A stretch of DNA of 64,000 nt from Enterovibrio norvegicus FF-33 (GTDB lineage: Bacteria > Pseudomonadota > Gammaproteobacteria > Enterobacterales > Vibrionaceae). A program made the translations under genes and the position numbers. How positions within the stretch are numbered: the first letter of the stretch is position 1; each line of letters begins with the position of its first letter. Below the pieces are notes generated by a model. The model did not search any database. It worked only from the letters and a program-made list of their open reading frames with translations, and was not told the origin of the DNA. The stretch covers positions 1,290,513 to 1,354,512 of the forward strand of contig NZ_AJYD02000038.1 in assembly GCF_000286835.2 (NCBI RefSeq). Reading direction: 5' to 3'. This document shows positions 18,374 to 27,322 of the stretch, one piece after another.

Positions 18374-18709
18374 TTACTTACCGCAGCATTTCTTGTATTT
18401 CTTGCCGCTACCGCATGAACAAGCGTCATTACGGTTTGGCGTTTTTTCAAACACTGTGGTTTGTGGCTTGCAAAGCAGTGTTTCGAACTCAGTAATTTCT
18501 TCTGGTTGCTCTGCATCTACTGTAATGGTCACAAACAGCTGGTTTTCAAGCGCTTTGGCTTCCAGTTCAGCTTTACGCTCTTCAGTTTGTACCGTCAGCA
18601 TCAACGGAAGGTCTTCTGAACCCGGCTTTGCTGCACGCTTGGTGTTGTAACCAAAACTTTCGTATTTTGGTTTTTTTTCAATTCTGCCTTTATAGAAAAA
18701 CTTAGACAT
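18374..18709 (-). CDS. SEC-C metal-binding protein, PBPRA1643 family
   Basis: A small 111-residue protein beginning MSKFFYKGRIEKKPKYESFG and ending in the SEC-C/SWIM zinc motif NDACSCGSGKKYKKCCGK, four cysteines that bind one zinc ion. The layout fits the family named after Photobacterium profundum PBPRA1643, whose function is unknown; the SEC-C tail of SecA binds SecB and ribosomes, so a nucleic-acid or ribosome contact is possible. The ATG at 18709 has GGAAAA upstream; the frame runs open to 18754 but the extra 15 residues look untranslated. Single-gene unit, with its end facing the terminator at 18330. Confidence 0.88.
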   Translation of the reverse strand: MSKFFYKGRIEKKPKYESFGYNTKRAAKPGSEDLPLMLTVQTEERKAELEAKALENQLFVTITVDAEQPEEITEFETLLCKPQTTVFEKTPNRNDACSCGSGKKYKKCCGK

Positions 18710-18873
18710 GGGATTTTCCGGGTTAGTTGAATGCGGAGTGAGGTTATACAGCAAAACGCATCCGCAATAAATATTAACGAGACATGATCCCGCAATTCAT
18801 TACTGCTGAAGCCCAAAGAGGCGAAGATTCAGGTGAAATCGCCGCCTAAAGGGACATGGACATTTCCGAATGT

Positions 18874-20115
18874 CTACTGGGTAGCGTCTATCGCGAGTCG
18901 ACGAAAGGCGTCAGTCTTCTTGTCTTCTTCGCTGCAAACACTCAGTAAATCGTCGATGAAATGCTTCAAGGCGCGGTGCTCAATCTGCTTGATCTGCGTT
19001 TGCTGGGCTTCCGGTAACATGTGATACATGCTTGCCGCACCAAAATCACCGAAGATGATATTCGCTTCTTCGTCAAACAAGGTGTTATGGGCGTACAAAT
19101 CGCCGTGACAGACCTGACTGTCATGCATGTGCTGAAAAACGTCTTCCATCTGCGCGACGATTTTTTCGATCTGTGCAATCGACAGCGTAAAACCCTGCGG
19201 GAAGGTATCTCGCGTGCATGTTTCGAAGTTTGGTGGCAGGCCAAGGTTCTTAAAGTGTGACGGGATCAAATTCATCACCAGTGCAAGAAAACCGGGCTCG
19301 CTGACCTGTGCTAACGACTGCACAAGGCTAGGATGATTGCCGACCTTTAAGCACGCATTAAGCTCGTCCTGTGGGTAGCCATCACTGGTGACTTCGCCTT
19401 TAAATACTTTCACCGCGATGTCATTGGGAAAATCGCCTTGGTTTGCATTCCATACGGCTTTAGAAATCACGCCTGACGCGCCTTGACCGAGCACTTCTTG
19501 TCGCTCAAAACTGGACGATGGGACATGTGGGACAGACTCAACATTCGCATCAGATTGGCAGAACGGATTTCCTGCAAACGCAAACCACGCCAGTTTTGGC
19601 AGGCTAAGCAAGTGATCGGGGCATTCACGCAATTGGTTTGCAGAAATACGCAAAAGCTCGAGGTTTTCCAATTCACCCATTGTGTGCGGCAGCGAGGTTA
19701 ACTGGTTACCTGCCAATGCCAGTTTTTGCATTCGCGGGCGTTGGCCTACGGCATCTGGCAAGGTTTCAAGTTGATTGTCAGTTAAGATCAACCAGCGGAG
19801 TTTTGGCGGCAGCGCGTTTTCGGACACATAGCGGATGTGGTTAGCTTTAAAGCCAATCATTTCTAACTCTGGGCATTCACCCAGCACTTCTGGCAGTGCT
19901 TCAAACAGATTGTCTGAGGCAAAGATGATTTTCAGCTTGGTCAGTTGCTTGATCTCAGCGGGCAGAGAAGAAAGCTGGTTTCCAGACAAATCGAGAATTT
20001 CTAAGCTGTCAGCCAGCGAAATAATCTCTAGCGGAAAAGTGGTGAGGTTGTCGGAAAGGCTTAGGCGTTTAATACCTGCAAGTTCGCCGGAGGTTAGCTG
20101 AGAAAGAGTGTGCAA
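18874..20115 (-). CDS. Leucine-rich-repeat protein fused to a eukaryotic-like protein kinase
   Basis: The 413-residue product has two parts. Residues ~10-190 hold about seven leucine-rich repeats of the 23-residue LDLSGNQLSSLPAEIKQLTKL type. Residues ~205-413 form a protein kinase domain: glycine loop LGQGASGVI, the ATP-binding lysine in IAVKVF, the catalytic loop VCHGDLYAHNTLFD (HGD instead of HRD) and the metal-binding IFGDFGAAS. It is cytoplasmic with no membrane segment. The C-terminal lobe is short and the kinase may be small. The start codon appears to be TTG at 20115 (MHTLSQLTSGEL); no in-frame ATG lies upstream. Targets are unknown; repeats probably bind a protein partner. It is on the same strand as the METTL21-like gene 157 bp upstream. 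Confidence 0.88.
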   Translation of the reverse strand: MHTLSQLTSGELAGIKRLSLSDNLTTFPLEIISLADSLEILDLSGNQLSSLPAEIKQLTKLKIIFASDNLFEALPEVLGECPELEMIGFKANHIRYVSENALPPKLRWLILTDNQLETLPDAVGQRPRMQKLALAGNQLTSLPHTMGELENLELLRISANQLRECPDHLLSLPKLAWFAFAGNPFCQSDANVESVPHVPSSSFERQEVLGQGASGVISKAVWNANQGDFPNDIAVKVFKGEVTSDGYPQDELNACLKVGNHPSLVQSLAQVSEPGFLALVMNLIPSHFKNLGLPPNFETCTRDTFPQGFTLSIAQIEKIVAQMEDVFQHMHDSQVCHGDLYAHNTLFDEEANIIFGDFGAASMYHMLPEAQQTQIKQIEHRALKHFIDDLLSVCSEEDKKTDAFRRLAIDATQ

Positions 20116-20272
20116 AATGAGGAATCCATGCTGATCGAAAACAAAACGGAGGGTAGTTTACAAGAAAGCCAATCAAAAAGGGTAATGACTTGTCCCGCTA
20201 GCAGCGGGGTGATGGGCGCAATGCCTCGTTAAAGCCTTGCCAACAAATCGAACGACAAGCTTCACGTGAGGT

Positions 20273-20935
20273 TTAACGCAAGAACCGTAGGATATGACCT
20301 TTGAAAATCTTATCGAGATAGTCAGTGTTGTCTGGTTTGGTATGGCTACTGGTGAAACCGTATTCGAGCATCTTGGTGCTCAGTTTGTTTTTGCGTCCTC
20401 TGCCTGGGTCAACAATAATCACTTCGCAGTTGTCGTTGGCGTGGTTTTGAATGAAATACGCAAGCAAGTCGACATGCTGATCTTCATAGAGCAAATCGCT
20501 ACCAATGATCAGATCAAATAAACCCAGTTTACTCGTATCATCCGCCCAATCGGCACGTTCATAAGTAATATGATTGCCGTTATTCAGTTGGGTGTTTCTA
20601 TCAAGAAAACCTTCGACTTCAGGGTGATGATCTGTCGCGGTAATATCTGCATCTTGCTCGTTGAGTAACAAGCTCGACAACGCAATGCCGCAACCCATTT
20701 CGAGAATTCGCTTCCCCTCGGTATCAAAACTCAACATATGGTTGGCGAGAACTAAACTCGATGGCCATACCACGCCAAAAATTGGCCAAGAAGCAGAAGA
20801 AATCCCAAGGTTTTTGGCGATGTCACAAGGGTCACTAAACTGCTGCTTGTCACGCAGAGTGCATAGATGGATATCGTTGTTGCCAATCTCAATGGTTTGA
20901 TAGCGAACACGAAGAGGGGGAGTGATGATCGTCAT
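20273..20935 (-). CDS. METTL21-like class I SAM methyltransferase
   Basis: 220 residues from the ATG at 20935, which has AGGAAAG five bases upstream. The SAM-binding motif I is RILEMGCGIALSSLLL, preceded by WPSSLVLANHML; motif post-I is ITATDHHPEV, and GSDLLYEDQHVDLL is the D-x-x-Y type motif found in the METTL21/FAM86 (Methyltransf_16) branch, which in eukaryotes methylates lysines of chaperones and elongation factors. The bacterial substrate is unknown; protein lysine methylation is a fair guess. The frame runs 13 residues further upstream but MTIITPPLRVRYQTIEI is the natural start. A terminator at 21083 separates it from the small gene upstream. Confidence 0.85.
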   Translation of the reverse strand: MTIITPPLRVRYQTIEIGNNDIHLCTLRDKQQFSDPCDIAKNLGISSASWPIFGVVWPSSLVLANHMLSFDTEGKRILEMGCGIALSSLLLNEQDADITATDHHPEVEGFLDRNTQLNNGNHITYERADWADDTSKLGLFDLIIGSDLLYEDQHVDLLAYFIQNHANDNCEVIIVDPGRGRKNKLSTKMLEYGFTSSHTKPDNTDYLDKIFKGHILRFLR

Positions 20936-21082
20936 AGTCTTTCCTGGCCGAGTAACGAGACGAAGCTCTGCCAAATATCGGTCTATAGATGACGAAACAA
21001 TTGAGTTATCAGGTTAAAGCAAACTGGGGGTTACACAAGGTATTAAACAGGTTGTCGGTGGTAATGCGAGGCACAGAGACAA

Positions 21083-21110
21083 AAAGAGCGCCTGAGATCA
21101 GGCGCTCTTT
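21083..21110 (-). terminator. Intrinsic terminator downstream of the small gene at 21160
   Basis: Thirteen-base arms AAAGAGCGCCTGA and TCAGGCGCTCTTT with a minimal loop; read on the minus strand it is followed by TTTTTGT, so it ends the transcript of the 87-residue gene. It also has a T3 tail on the plus strand. Confidence 0.85.
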
Positions 21111-21159
21111 GTTGAATGCAGTTTACATTGTCTGCTGGCGAAATATTCGCTGTGTCGAA

Positions 21160-21423
21160 TCAGTGCGTTTTACTTGGGCCGTTGCGAACCAAATCTTTAC
21201 CAGTCTCAAAAACTTCCTGCGTGACACTGCGAGCAAGGATCAACTGGTGATTGTCGTCTAGAACCGCGACAAATGGGCGGCCATCTGAGTTGTTGGTTGC
21301 AAGGGCAACGCCCGCAACGCCTTTTAATCCAAACCCGCCGCTTTCAATTGCGATAAGAAAGGTTTCCAACTCTTGCAGGTTGTCGATGATATCAAGTTCG
21401 TTATTCATTTGTTCAACACTCAT
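21160..21423 (-). CDS. Small hypothetical protein (87 aa)
   Basis: The product MSVEQMNNELDIIDNLQELE... is not recognised. It has an acidic amphipathic N-terminus, then a glycine-rich hydrophobic stretch (FLIAIESGGFGLKGVAGVALA) and a strand-like middle (PFVAVLDDNHQLILARSV); no signal peptide or cysteine. The main support is context: the reading frame ends 50 bp before a perfect minus-strand terminator at 21083-21110, and the composition is protein-like. The ATG at 21423 or the one at 21408 may be used; neither has a clear ribosome-binding site. Confidence 0.6.
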   Translation of the reverse strand: MSVEQMNNELDIIDNLQELETFLIAIESGGFGLKGVAGVALATNNSDGRPFVAVLDDNHQLILARSVTQEVFETGKDLVRNGPSKTH

Positions 21424-21646
21424 TGTGCGCTTGAAGAATTTAACTGCGCAGATTATTTCACGTCATCACACGATTTGGCAATGTACAGCGCTATCGGCAA
21501 GCGCTTGACTGCGTCATCAACCGCCTTCGCATGGGGGATATGTCAGAGCATTTGTTGATGTTCGCTCGAAAATCTGGGGGCTGATTAATGCATTCATGTG
21601 TTGGACGGCGACAATACCCACATTTATTTTCGAGGAATTATGATTC

Positions 21647-22420
21647 ATGGAAGAACTGGTTGGCGGTCGTGAAGGTGTTATCTATAAGCGTGGGGATATC
21701 GTGGTACGCCCGTTGAATGCGTGGTCTTCTACCGTTCATCTTTTACTGAATCACTATCACGCGCAAGGCTTAACGGAATGCCCGACATGCTTAGGCGTAG
21801 AAGGTGACACCGAGCTACTCAGTTACGTGAAAGGCGATGCGTACAATTACCCCTTAACGGGTGCGATTGCCAGTGAAACGGCGCTGATAACGGCGGCCAA
21901 ATTGTTAAGAAAGCTGCATGATGCTTCAACATCGTTTCTCTCTAAACACCACACCGATTCATTGACATGGATGCTACCCGCGCGACAACCGCAGGAAGTG
22001 ATTTGCCATGGCGACTATTCGCCTTACAACGTGGCGTTGAATGGCAAAACAGTGGTTGGTGTGTTTGATTTTGACACCGCCCATCCCGCCCCGCGAGTGT
22101 GGGATATCGCCTATGCCGTGTATTGCTGGGCTCCGTTCAAAACCGACAAGATCGACGCATTGGGTACGCTGATAGAGCAAAGTGAACGCGCCAAGCAATT
22201 TTGCGATGCCTATGGCGCGACAAAGCAAGATCGTACCGTGTTGGTGGATACCATGGTGGCGCGTTTAACTACCTTAGTGCGGTTTATGCATGATGAAGCC
22301 AACGCAGGCAATGCGCAGTTCAAAGCCAACATAGAAGATGGGCATCACCTGAGCTATTTGGCAGACATTGATTATTTAAAGCGCAACCAAGAGACGATAA
22401 CGGCGAGGTTGTTGGCGTGA
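21647..22420 (+). CDS. Aminoglycoside-phosphotransferase-fold small-molecule kinase
   Basis: A 257-residue protein of the APH/choline kinase fold. The catalytic loop is VICHGDYSPYNVAL (residues ~118-131; Asp123 the base, Asn128 metal binding) and the metal-binding loop is GVFDFDTAHPAPRVWDIAYA (~138-157). The N-terminal lobe is short, starting with GGREGVIYKRGDIVVRPLN. Members phosphorylate hydroxyls of aminoglycosides, choline, amino sugars or other metabolites; nothing here points to drug resistance specifically. The gene stands alone on the plus strand. The ATG at 21647 follows a TTTTCGAGGAATTATGATTC region with GAGGAA upstream. Confidence 0.85.
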   Translation: MEELVGGREGVIYKRGDIVVRPLNAWSSTVHLLLNHYHAQGLTECPTCLGVEGDTELLSYVKGDAYNYPLTGAIASETALITAAKLLRKLHDASTSFLSKHHTDSLTWMLPARQPQEVICHGDYSPYNVALNGKTVVGVFDFDTAHPAPRVWDIAYAVYCWAPFKTDKIDALGTLIEQSERAKQFCDAYGATKQDRTVLVDTMVARLTTLVRFMHDEANAGNAQFKANIEDGHHLSYLADIDYLKRNQETITARLLA

Positions 22421-22780
22421 GGGAGCAAGCAGAGGTCTGTGGTGTTTATGCCCCAAAATGAGTTAGGTTTATTCTCTGCTCGGAATAAGAGAATCCTCAT
22501 TGTTTAATCTGCGCCTGACTTTTAACCTGTTGATAAGTTAAGCAGATAAAAAGCCAATACATACTGATGGAAGTGATATTTTAGGGGTTTCTATAAACCT
22601 ATATTTTAAACGATGAAAAATTGACCTAAATTAGATATAAGTAAACAAATACGTGCAATTAATTTTTACTAAATAAGGGGTTATCTTTTTTTTTCGATAT
22701 TTAATCACTTAATAAATTGTTATTATTCATTGGTTTAGTGGTGCCGCCTCATAAAATATAAGTTCACAGTTGTTCAAAGT

Positions 22781-22987
22781 GTGATACGGAAACGCATCAC
22801 ACCACATCACATCATCGTATTGGTGAGAAAGCCAAGTGAATTTAGAAATACGAAAAATCGTAAATTAAAAGAGTTTATCGTAGGTGTAATTAAAGGCTGG
22901 GAATTAGGCGAATTTTTGGCTTATATGGATGAGTTTGAACGCCATTTAGTGTGTGAAAGGTGCAGTAATAAAATAATAGAAGGTTAG
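22781..22987 (+). CDS. Possible small protein (68 aa, GTG start)
   Basis: A weakly supported frame in an AT-rich region. From a GTG at 22781 it would encode a basic protein with a charged helical middle (NRKLKEFIVGVIKGWELGEFLAYMDEFERHL) and a CERC motif near the end. A shorter product from GTG at 22822 is possible. No family recognised and no clear ribosome-binding site. The otherwise gene-poor stretch from 22421 to 23100 holds only weak hairpins (for example GGTTT/AAACC near 22575). Confidence 0.35.
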   Translation: MIRKRITPHHIIVLVRKPSEFRNTKNRKLKEFIVGVIKGWELGEFLAYMDEFERHLVCERCSNKIIEG

Positions 22988-23100
22988 TATTCGTATGTGT
23001 TGATTGTATTCTATTTCAGTGCTTGTGATGTATGCTAAATAAGCTTACCCTCAGATGATTCTTGCTCCTCGGTGACGGGTATGGTTAATGTGTCAGCAAA

Positions 23101-23128
23101 AAAATAGGTAGCCAAAGCTACCTATTTT
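23101..23128 (-). terminator. Intrinsic terminator of the M64-type peptidase gene
   Basis: Twelve-base arms AAAATAGGTAGC / GCTACCTATTTT around CAAA, followed on the minus strand by a run of Ts, 15 bp after the stop codon of the peptidase gene. Confidence 0.9.
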
Positions 23129-23143
23129 TGATTTTACGTTGGT

Positions 23144-26100
23144 TTAGTATTGACTGAAGTCAACAGTGATTGGAGAAACTGTCGTTGCTCTGTGTCGTGG
23201 TGAATGACTCTCTAAGCGATAAGTTTGGCCTGCCATCTCTTCTGTTAATACCACGTCAAAACGGTAAGTTTCGTTTTCAGGCTCATGACCACCTGCAATC
23301 AAAACAGAATGCTTATGACTGTATCCGACGTTATAGGCGCAGAAGGTCAATGTGTCTTCATCATTGACTAACTGCAAGGTTTGCCCTTTGAATGTCTGAG
23401 GGGAACAGGTGTTGAGTGAGGCTTCTTTTTCAAGCGGTATCACTTTCTCAACACGTATACCATCACGATCAATCACGATCTCGGCACGCAATTGAGTCGT
23501 ATTTGAAGCGGTAGCTTGAACATCGTTGTCGCTGAATGCACTGTTGTTTTCAACGCTCCATTCAAACGCCGATACCGTGCCTTCTTCTTTTACGATGATG
23601 CCAGTTTCATCCTTAGCGATAAGTTTGACGGTATATGCACTAAATTCATGCTCGCCGTATCGGATTTCTTTGGCGTTATCCAATGCTTGCTGGTGAACAC
23701 CGTTGATGTACCACTTGAACGACTGTACACGTTTTTCACTACCGTCTTCATCATAGAATTCTACGGATGGATTGAAGGCGAAAACCTGCTCGGCTTGGTC
23801 TGTATAATGTAGCGTCATGAATCGCTGGTTTAACGCGGCATGCTTTGGAGCAATGACAGAGAAATAACCCGTTTTGGCGTATAAGCGATTGGCCCAGCGC
23901 TCGGCGTTATAAGCATAAAACGGATAACCGTTCTCTTTCATGATTGAGATGTCGGTTGAACGCCACATGTCTTTTGCCTGATTTAACCCACCTTCATACC
24001 AACCTGTTGTACCAGCAGGGCAACCAGCAGAGGTTGATTTACACACATTATCCAATGTGGTGTTGTCAGGCAGGAAGTGACGCCAAGGAACTTTGTTGAA
24101 ATCAGCGCACACATTGCTGTCACAAAAATTCGGGTCGCGTATTCCACCGTAAGTATATTCATCATGTAGATCGCCAAATGAATGGCCAAGCTCGTGAACA
24201 AATACATGTGGATTCATTTTATTAGACGTGGGTACCATACCGCCAAGGCCACCATATACATTGGTATTGACCATTACCATCGACATATCATAATGCGGTA
24301 CGACCTTAGCTATGGTGCCGCGCACTCGATAATTATCGACCGATAAAGCGCGTGCCTCTGAGAACGTCCCACCGTTATAAAAACCTGCATCGAATGCCGT
24401 ATCTTTGTTATTTTTATGTTCAATAGCAGGGCTTGGGGTGTTTTCCGCAACCAGGCAATTGTCGTAGGTGATAGGGTCACAACCTTGTTCAATCGACCAA
24501 TCAGCACCGCGATCATTGGAAGCCACGAAAACGGAATGGATGTTGTACATCGCGATGTGAGGTACAAGGTTTTCATAACTCAAAAAAGCTTCAATCGCAT
24601 TTTTGACATGTATATCAAATAATGCACGGTCACGTTCAAGGTATCCATCCCCCGTGATCACCAAATCCCAGCCTTTTCCGTCAGTGCGACCTGTGTACAA
24701 TTTGTGGTCGCCATCAGCAGAGGTATATACCGGTTTATCAAAATCGATAACCGGACGAATGCTTGGGTCGTAGTCAATCTGTTCGGCAAAAAACACTTCG
24801 CCTTCACCGTAGCCCAGTAGCGCAACATAATCGGATTTGATTTTGATCCGGATGTCGCCTGCGCGATAGGTTTGATTGAAGATGCGGATTTTGTTTTCCG
24901 TCATCGGCTGGTAGGTTAAGCCGCCGTCAAGGCTGTATTCATACAGCGGATAGCTAATGACATTTTCTGATAAGAGTATCTGGTTTCCGTCACGAACCAA
25001 GCTTGGATCTTGGTAGTTAATGCCACCCAGAATTCGATTGACACCGATTAGCGCAAGGTAATATTTCTCTGGATTCTCCTCATCAAACGCTTGAATTAAT
25101 AAGTCTCTATGAGCAAGTAATTCGCTATTGATATTGGCAGAAATCAACAGTTCGACAAACGTCATGATCGGGGCGTGTTTCTCTTGATACATAACGCTTG
25201 GGTCATAAACCTCTCCATCATAATTGTTGCCTAATGCTGGGTAGTCTATGGTGGGTGCTACGCCTGACACCGTGGTGAAGGTGTATGGGGCGGTAATAGT
25301 ATTAATGGTGTGAAAACGCGAGTAGGTATCACGGCGAGTACTGAGGTTGATGTCGTAATACTGAGCGACCAGTCTAGGTAAGCAGGTACCCTCAAAAGCA
25401 GAATAATCGCTGTCAACAAAATCGGCAATATCGTGATAGACGTAAAGATCACCACCTTCCTTTATAAACGTTTCTATTTCGGTACATGGTTGTGGGTTGT
25501 TCTTTTCAATCTGTGCGTAGTAAGCGTGATGCCGACTGACATTCAATGGCTCATTGACGAAAGAAAAGTTGACGTCATTGTTTGCCACGTAGGCAGTGAG
25601 GCGCTCGTCCACGGCTTCACGTTGTGTGAGAGTGTAACTGGCTGATTGGCCCGAATATAAACCAATAGCATTGAGCAGTACGTCGGAAAGTGGGTGGACA
25701 TTATTCCAGAAAGTGTAAATATCATCCCGGATTACAAATACTCTTGAATCACTGTTCGGTGCTAGCTCTGGTTTAATGTGTCCAAAGCTAATGCCGTCAG
25801 ATGATGACAAAAGATTGGCGGAATAATAACCCATGATGTTGTTCATTTGTGAGGTGTATGAATCAACATAAACCTGATTCTGTGGCCCTAGAATTGTGCG
25901 CGCATCTTGGTTGTGGTTAATAATGGCCTGCGCCAATGTTAGCTGTTGTACTGGGGAAACGAGAGCCGCAAGAGAGAGATAATCACTGTTTGCTGTACTT
26001 GTCTCTAGTTGCTCAATGATGACGCTATGGTTATTTAGAATCGCAGTGTTAATGGCTTTATTGAAGTTAAGTAAACCGAAACGATAGGCAGCACCTTCAA

Positions 26101-26455
26101 GACCAGTAAGTGTATCGACATGTTGATGGAAGCTATTTGCATCTTCTATAATGGTGTCGAGTTGGGTGATGTCGTTTAGATTGATGTTCTTATTGTTGAG
26201 AAGAAAAGCTTTATAGAAGGGAAGTGTACGTTCATTGTAATCATTTCCGACTAGGCCGCTGAGAGCGTCACCTGAGAAATCAATGACACCATCGCTGTCA
26301 ATAAACGCCTGAATTTTTAAAACCAGTTGACCTATGGGGTAGTTAAACGCAACGTCATCTTTATTGCTAAGTATTTCATCCATGCCAGCTAGTGCTGCGC
26401 TATGATAATTGGTCATTAAGCATGCCAATATCATCAATGCCGATTTTTTCAACAT
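23144..26455 (-). CDS. Large secreted M64-type (IgA protease family) zinc metallopeptidase
   Basis: An 1103-residue exported protein with signal peptide MLKKSALMILACLMTNYHSAALA. The catalytic part (about residues 600-870) shows the M64 pattern: WDLVITGDGYLERDRALF (start of the domain), NIHSVFVASNDRGAD and the zinc site FVHELGHSFGDLHDEY at about 752-767. His754, Glu755 and His758 are clear; the sequence also reads HExxHxxGxxH, so His764 or Asp765 may be the third ligand. The first ~550 residues and the last ~200 (Ig-like strands, several cysteines) are accessory. M64 enzymes include the Clostridium ramosum IgA protease; substrate here is unknown. No lipobox. CTCCTG upstream is only a weak ribosome site. 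It is followed by a strong terminator and seems monocistronic. Confidence 0.85.
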   Translation of the reverse strand: MLKKSALMILACLMTNYHSAALAGMDEILSNKDDVAFNYPIGQLVLKIQAFIDSDGVIDFSGDALSGLVGNDYNERTLPFYKAFLLNNKNINLNDITQLDTIIEDANSFHQHVDTLTGLEGAAYRFGLLNFNKAINTAILNNHSVIIEQLETSTANSDYLSLAALVSPVQQLTLAQAIINHNQDARTILGPQNQVYVDSYTSQMNNIMGYYSANLLSSSDGISFGHIKPELAPNSDSRVFVIRDDIYTFWNNVHPLSDVLLNAIGLYSGQSASYTLTQREAVDERLTAYVANNDVNFSFVNEPLNVSRHHAYYAQIEKNNPQPCTEIETFIKEGGDLYVYHDIADFVDSDYSAFEGTCLPRLVAQYYDINLSTRRDTYSRFHTINTITAPYTFTTVSGVAPTIDYPALGNNYDGEVYDPSVMYQEKHAPIMTFVELLISANINSELLAHRDLLIQAFDEENPEKYYLALIGVNRILGGINYQDPSLVRDGNQILLSENVISYPLYEYSLDGGLTYQPMTENKIRIFNQTYRAGDIRIKIKSDYVALLGYGEGEVFFAEQIDYDPSIRPVIDFDKPVYTSADGDHKLYTGRTDGKGWDLVITGDGYLERDRALFDIHVKNAIEAFLSYENLVPHIAMYNIHSVFVASNDRGADWSIEQGCDPITYDNCLVAENTPSPAIEHKNNKDTAFDAGFYNGGTFSEARALSVDNYRVRGTIAKVVPHYDMSMVMVNTNVYGGLGGMVPTSNKMNPHVFVHELGHSFGDLHDEYTYGGIRDPNFCDSNVCADFNKVPWRHFLPDNTTLDNVCKSTSAGCPAGTTGWYEGGLNQAKDMWRSTDISIMKENGYPFYAYNAERWANRLYAKTGYFSVIAPKHAALNQRFMTLHYTDQAEQVFAFNPSVEFYDEDGSEKRVQSFKWYINGVHQQALDNAKEIRYGEHEFSAYTVKLIAKDETGIIVKEEGTVSAFEWSVENNSAFSDNDVQATASNTTQLRAEIVIDRDGIRVEKVIPLEKEASLNTCSPQTFKGQTLQLVNDEDTLTFCAYNVGYSHKHSVLIAGGHEPENETYRFDVVLTEEMAGQTYRLESHSPRHRATTVSPITVDFSQY

Positions 26456-27322
26456 TTACTCCTGTTAATAATACAGTTCGATAAACAACGTTATACGCTC
26501 GTAAAAAGCCAATTATAGATTCGATCCGTTTGGCCTTTTGTATCATTGGCGAAAGTGTTAGCTCGCATCAAATCAAATGCTTAATCAATAGGATGAAAAT
26601 CATTAATAGATGAGAAGGTTATGTATTTAACCTATTTTCGAAGTCATTAATAGTAGTGGTTCTTATGTTAAAATGTTGATTTTTAAATAAAAAAATTATA
26701 GATAGTTATTTCATCATGATAATGAAAATAATATTTAGGTAAGTTTTAATTAAATATTTATTTCATTATGTTTCATGGGTGCATGCTTTATTGTGCATTT
26801 TGTAGGTTTTATAATGCATTTGTGTTGTAAGTGCCTGATGACAAGCCGTGAGCGTAGTGATTGAAATTTTTCATGTGAAATTCGCATTTTGTCTCTTGCG
26901 TGCATGTAAATTATCAATAATAAAGGTTCTTTATATTTATCGTGATTATGGCGGCGCAGGGCCTATTTAAAGGTGGTGGTATATTTATTGTATCGGTGTC
27001 TGGATGATTAGTTGTTTCAGATAAACCAAATCTAAAAGGCTTTCGATGAATTAATATAGGCTGGTGGCTGGAGTGATAAATAACGCTTCTGATTGGTCAG
27101 TTTTAATTTATTAATTAAATAGGGTCGAATAAGGAAAATTTATTTCTCGTGAAGTAACCGCTAAACAGGGAAGTATTAGATGATGGCGTTCATTGCTGAA
27201 CAAGTGATAGTTAAGAGTGTCGGGTATTTCAATTGGCTATCCAAGTGCAATCACACGCGGATTTTTGCTCCTGTGCTTCCGGTGAAGCCTTTATTTGGGT
27301 TTTACCGAAGCCGTGCTACTGG
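26456..27322. other. Long AT-rich region without recognised genes
   Basis: About 870 bp between the 5' end of the peptidase gene and the 3' end of the hemerythrin gene. I see no reading frame worth calling on either strand, no tRNA-like fold and no long repeats. It is strikingly AT-rich in 26580-27130. It must contain the promoter of the peptidase gene; an AT-rich stretch of this size ahead of a secreted protease gene would suit H-NS-type silencing or an unannotated small RNA, but this is inference. Confidence 0.5.

Noticed and set aside
21647..22420. APH-fold kinase considered as an aminoglycoside resistance gene
   Set aside because: Sequence motifs only define the general fold; no mobile-element context or close resistance-type match seen.
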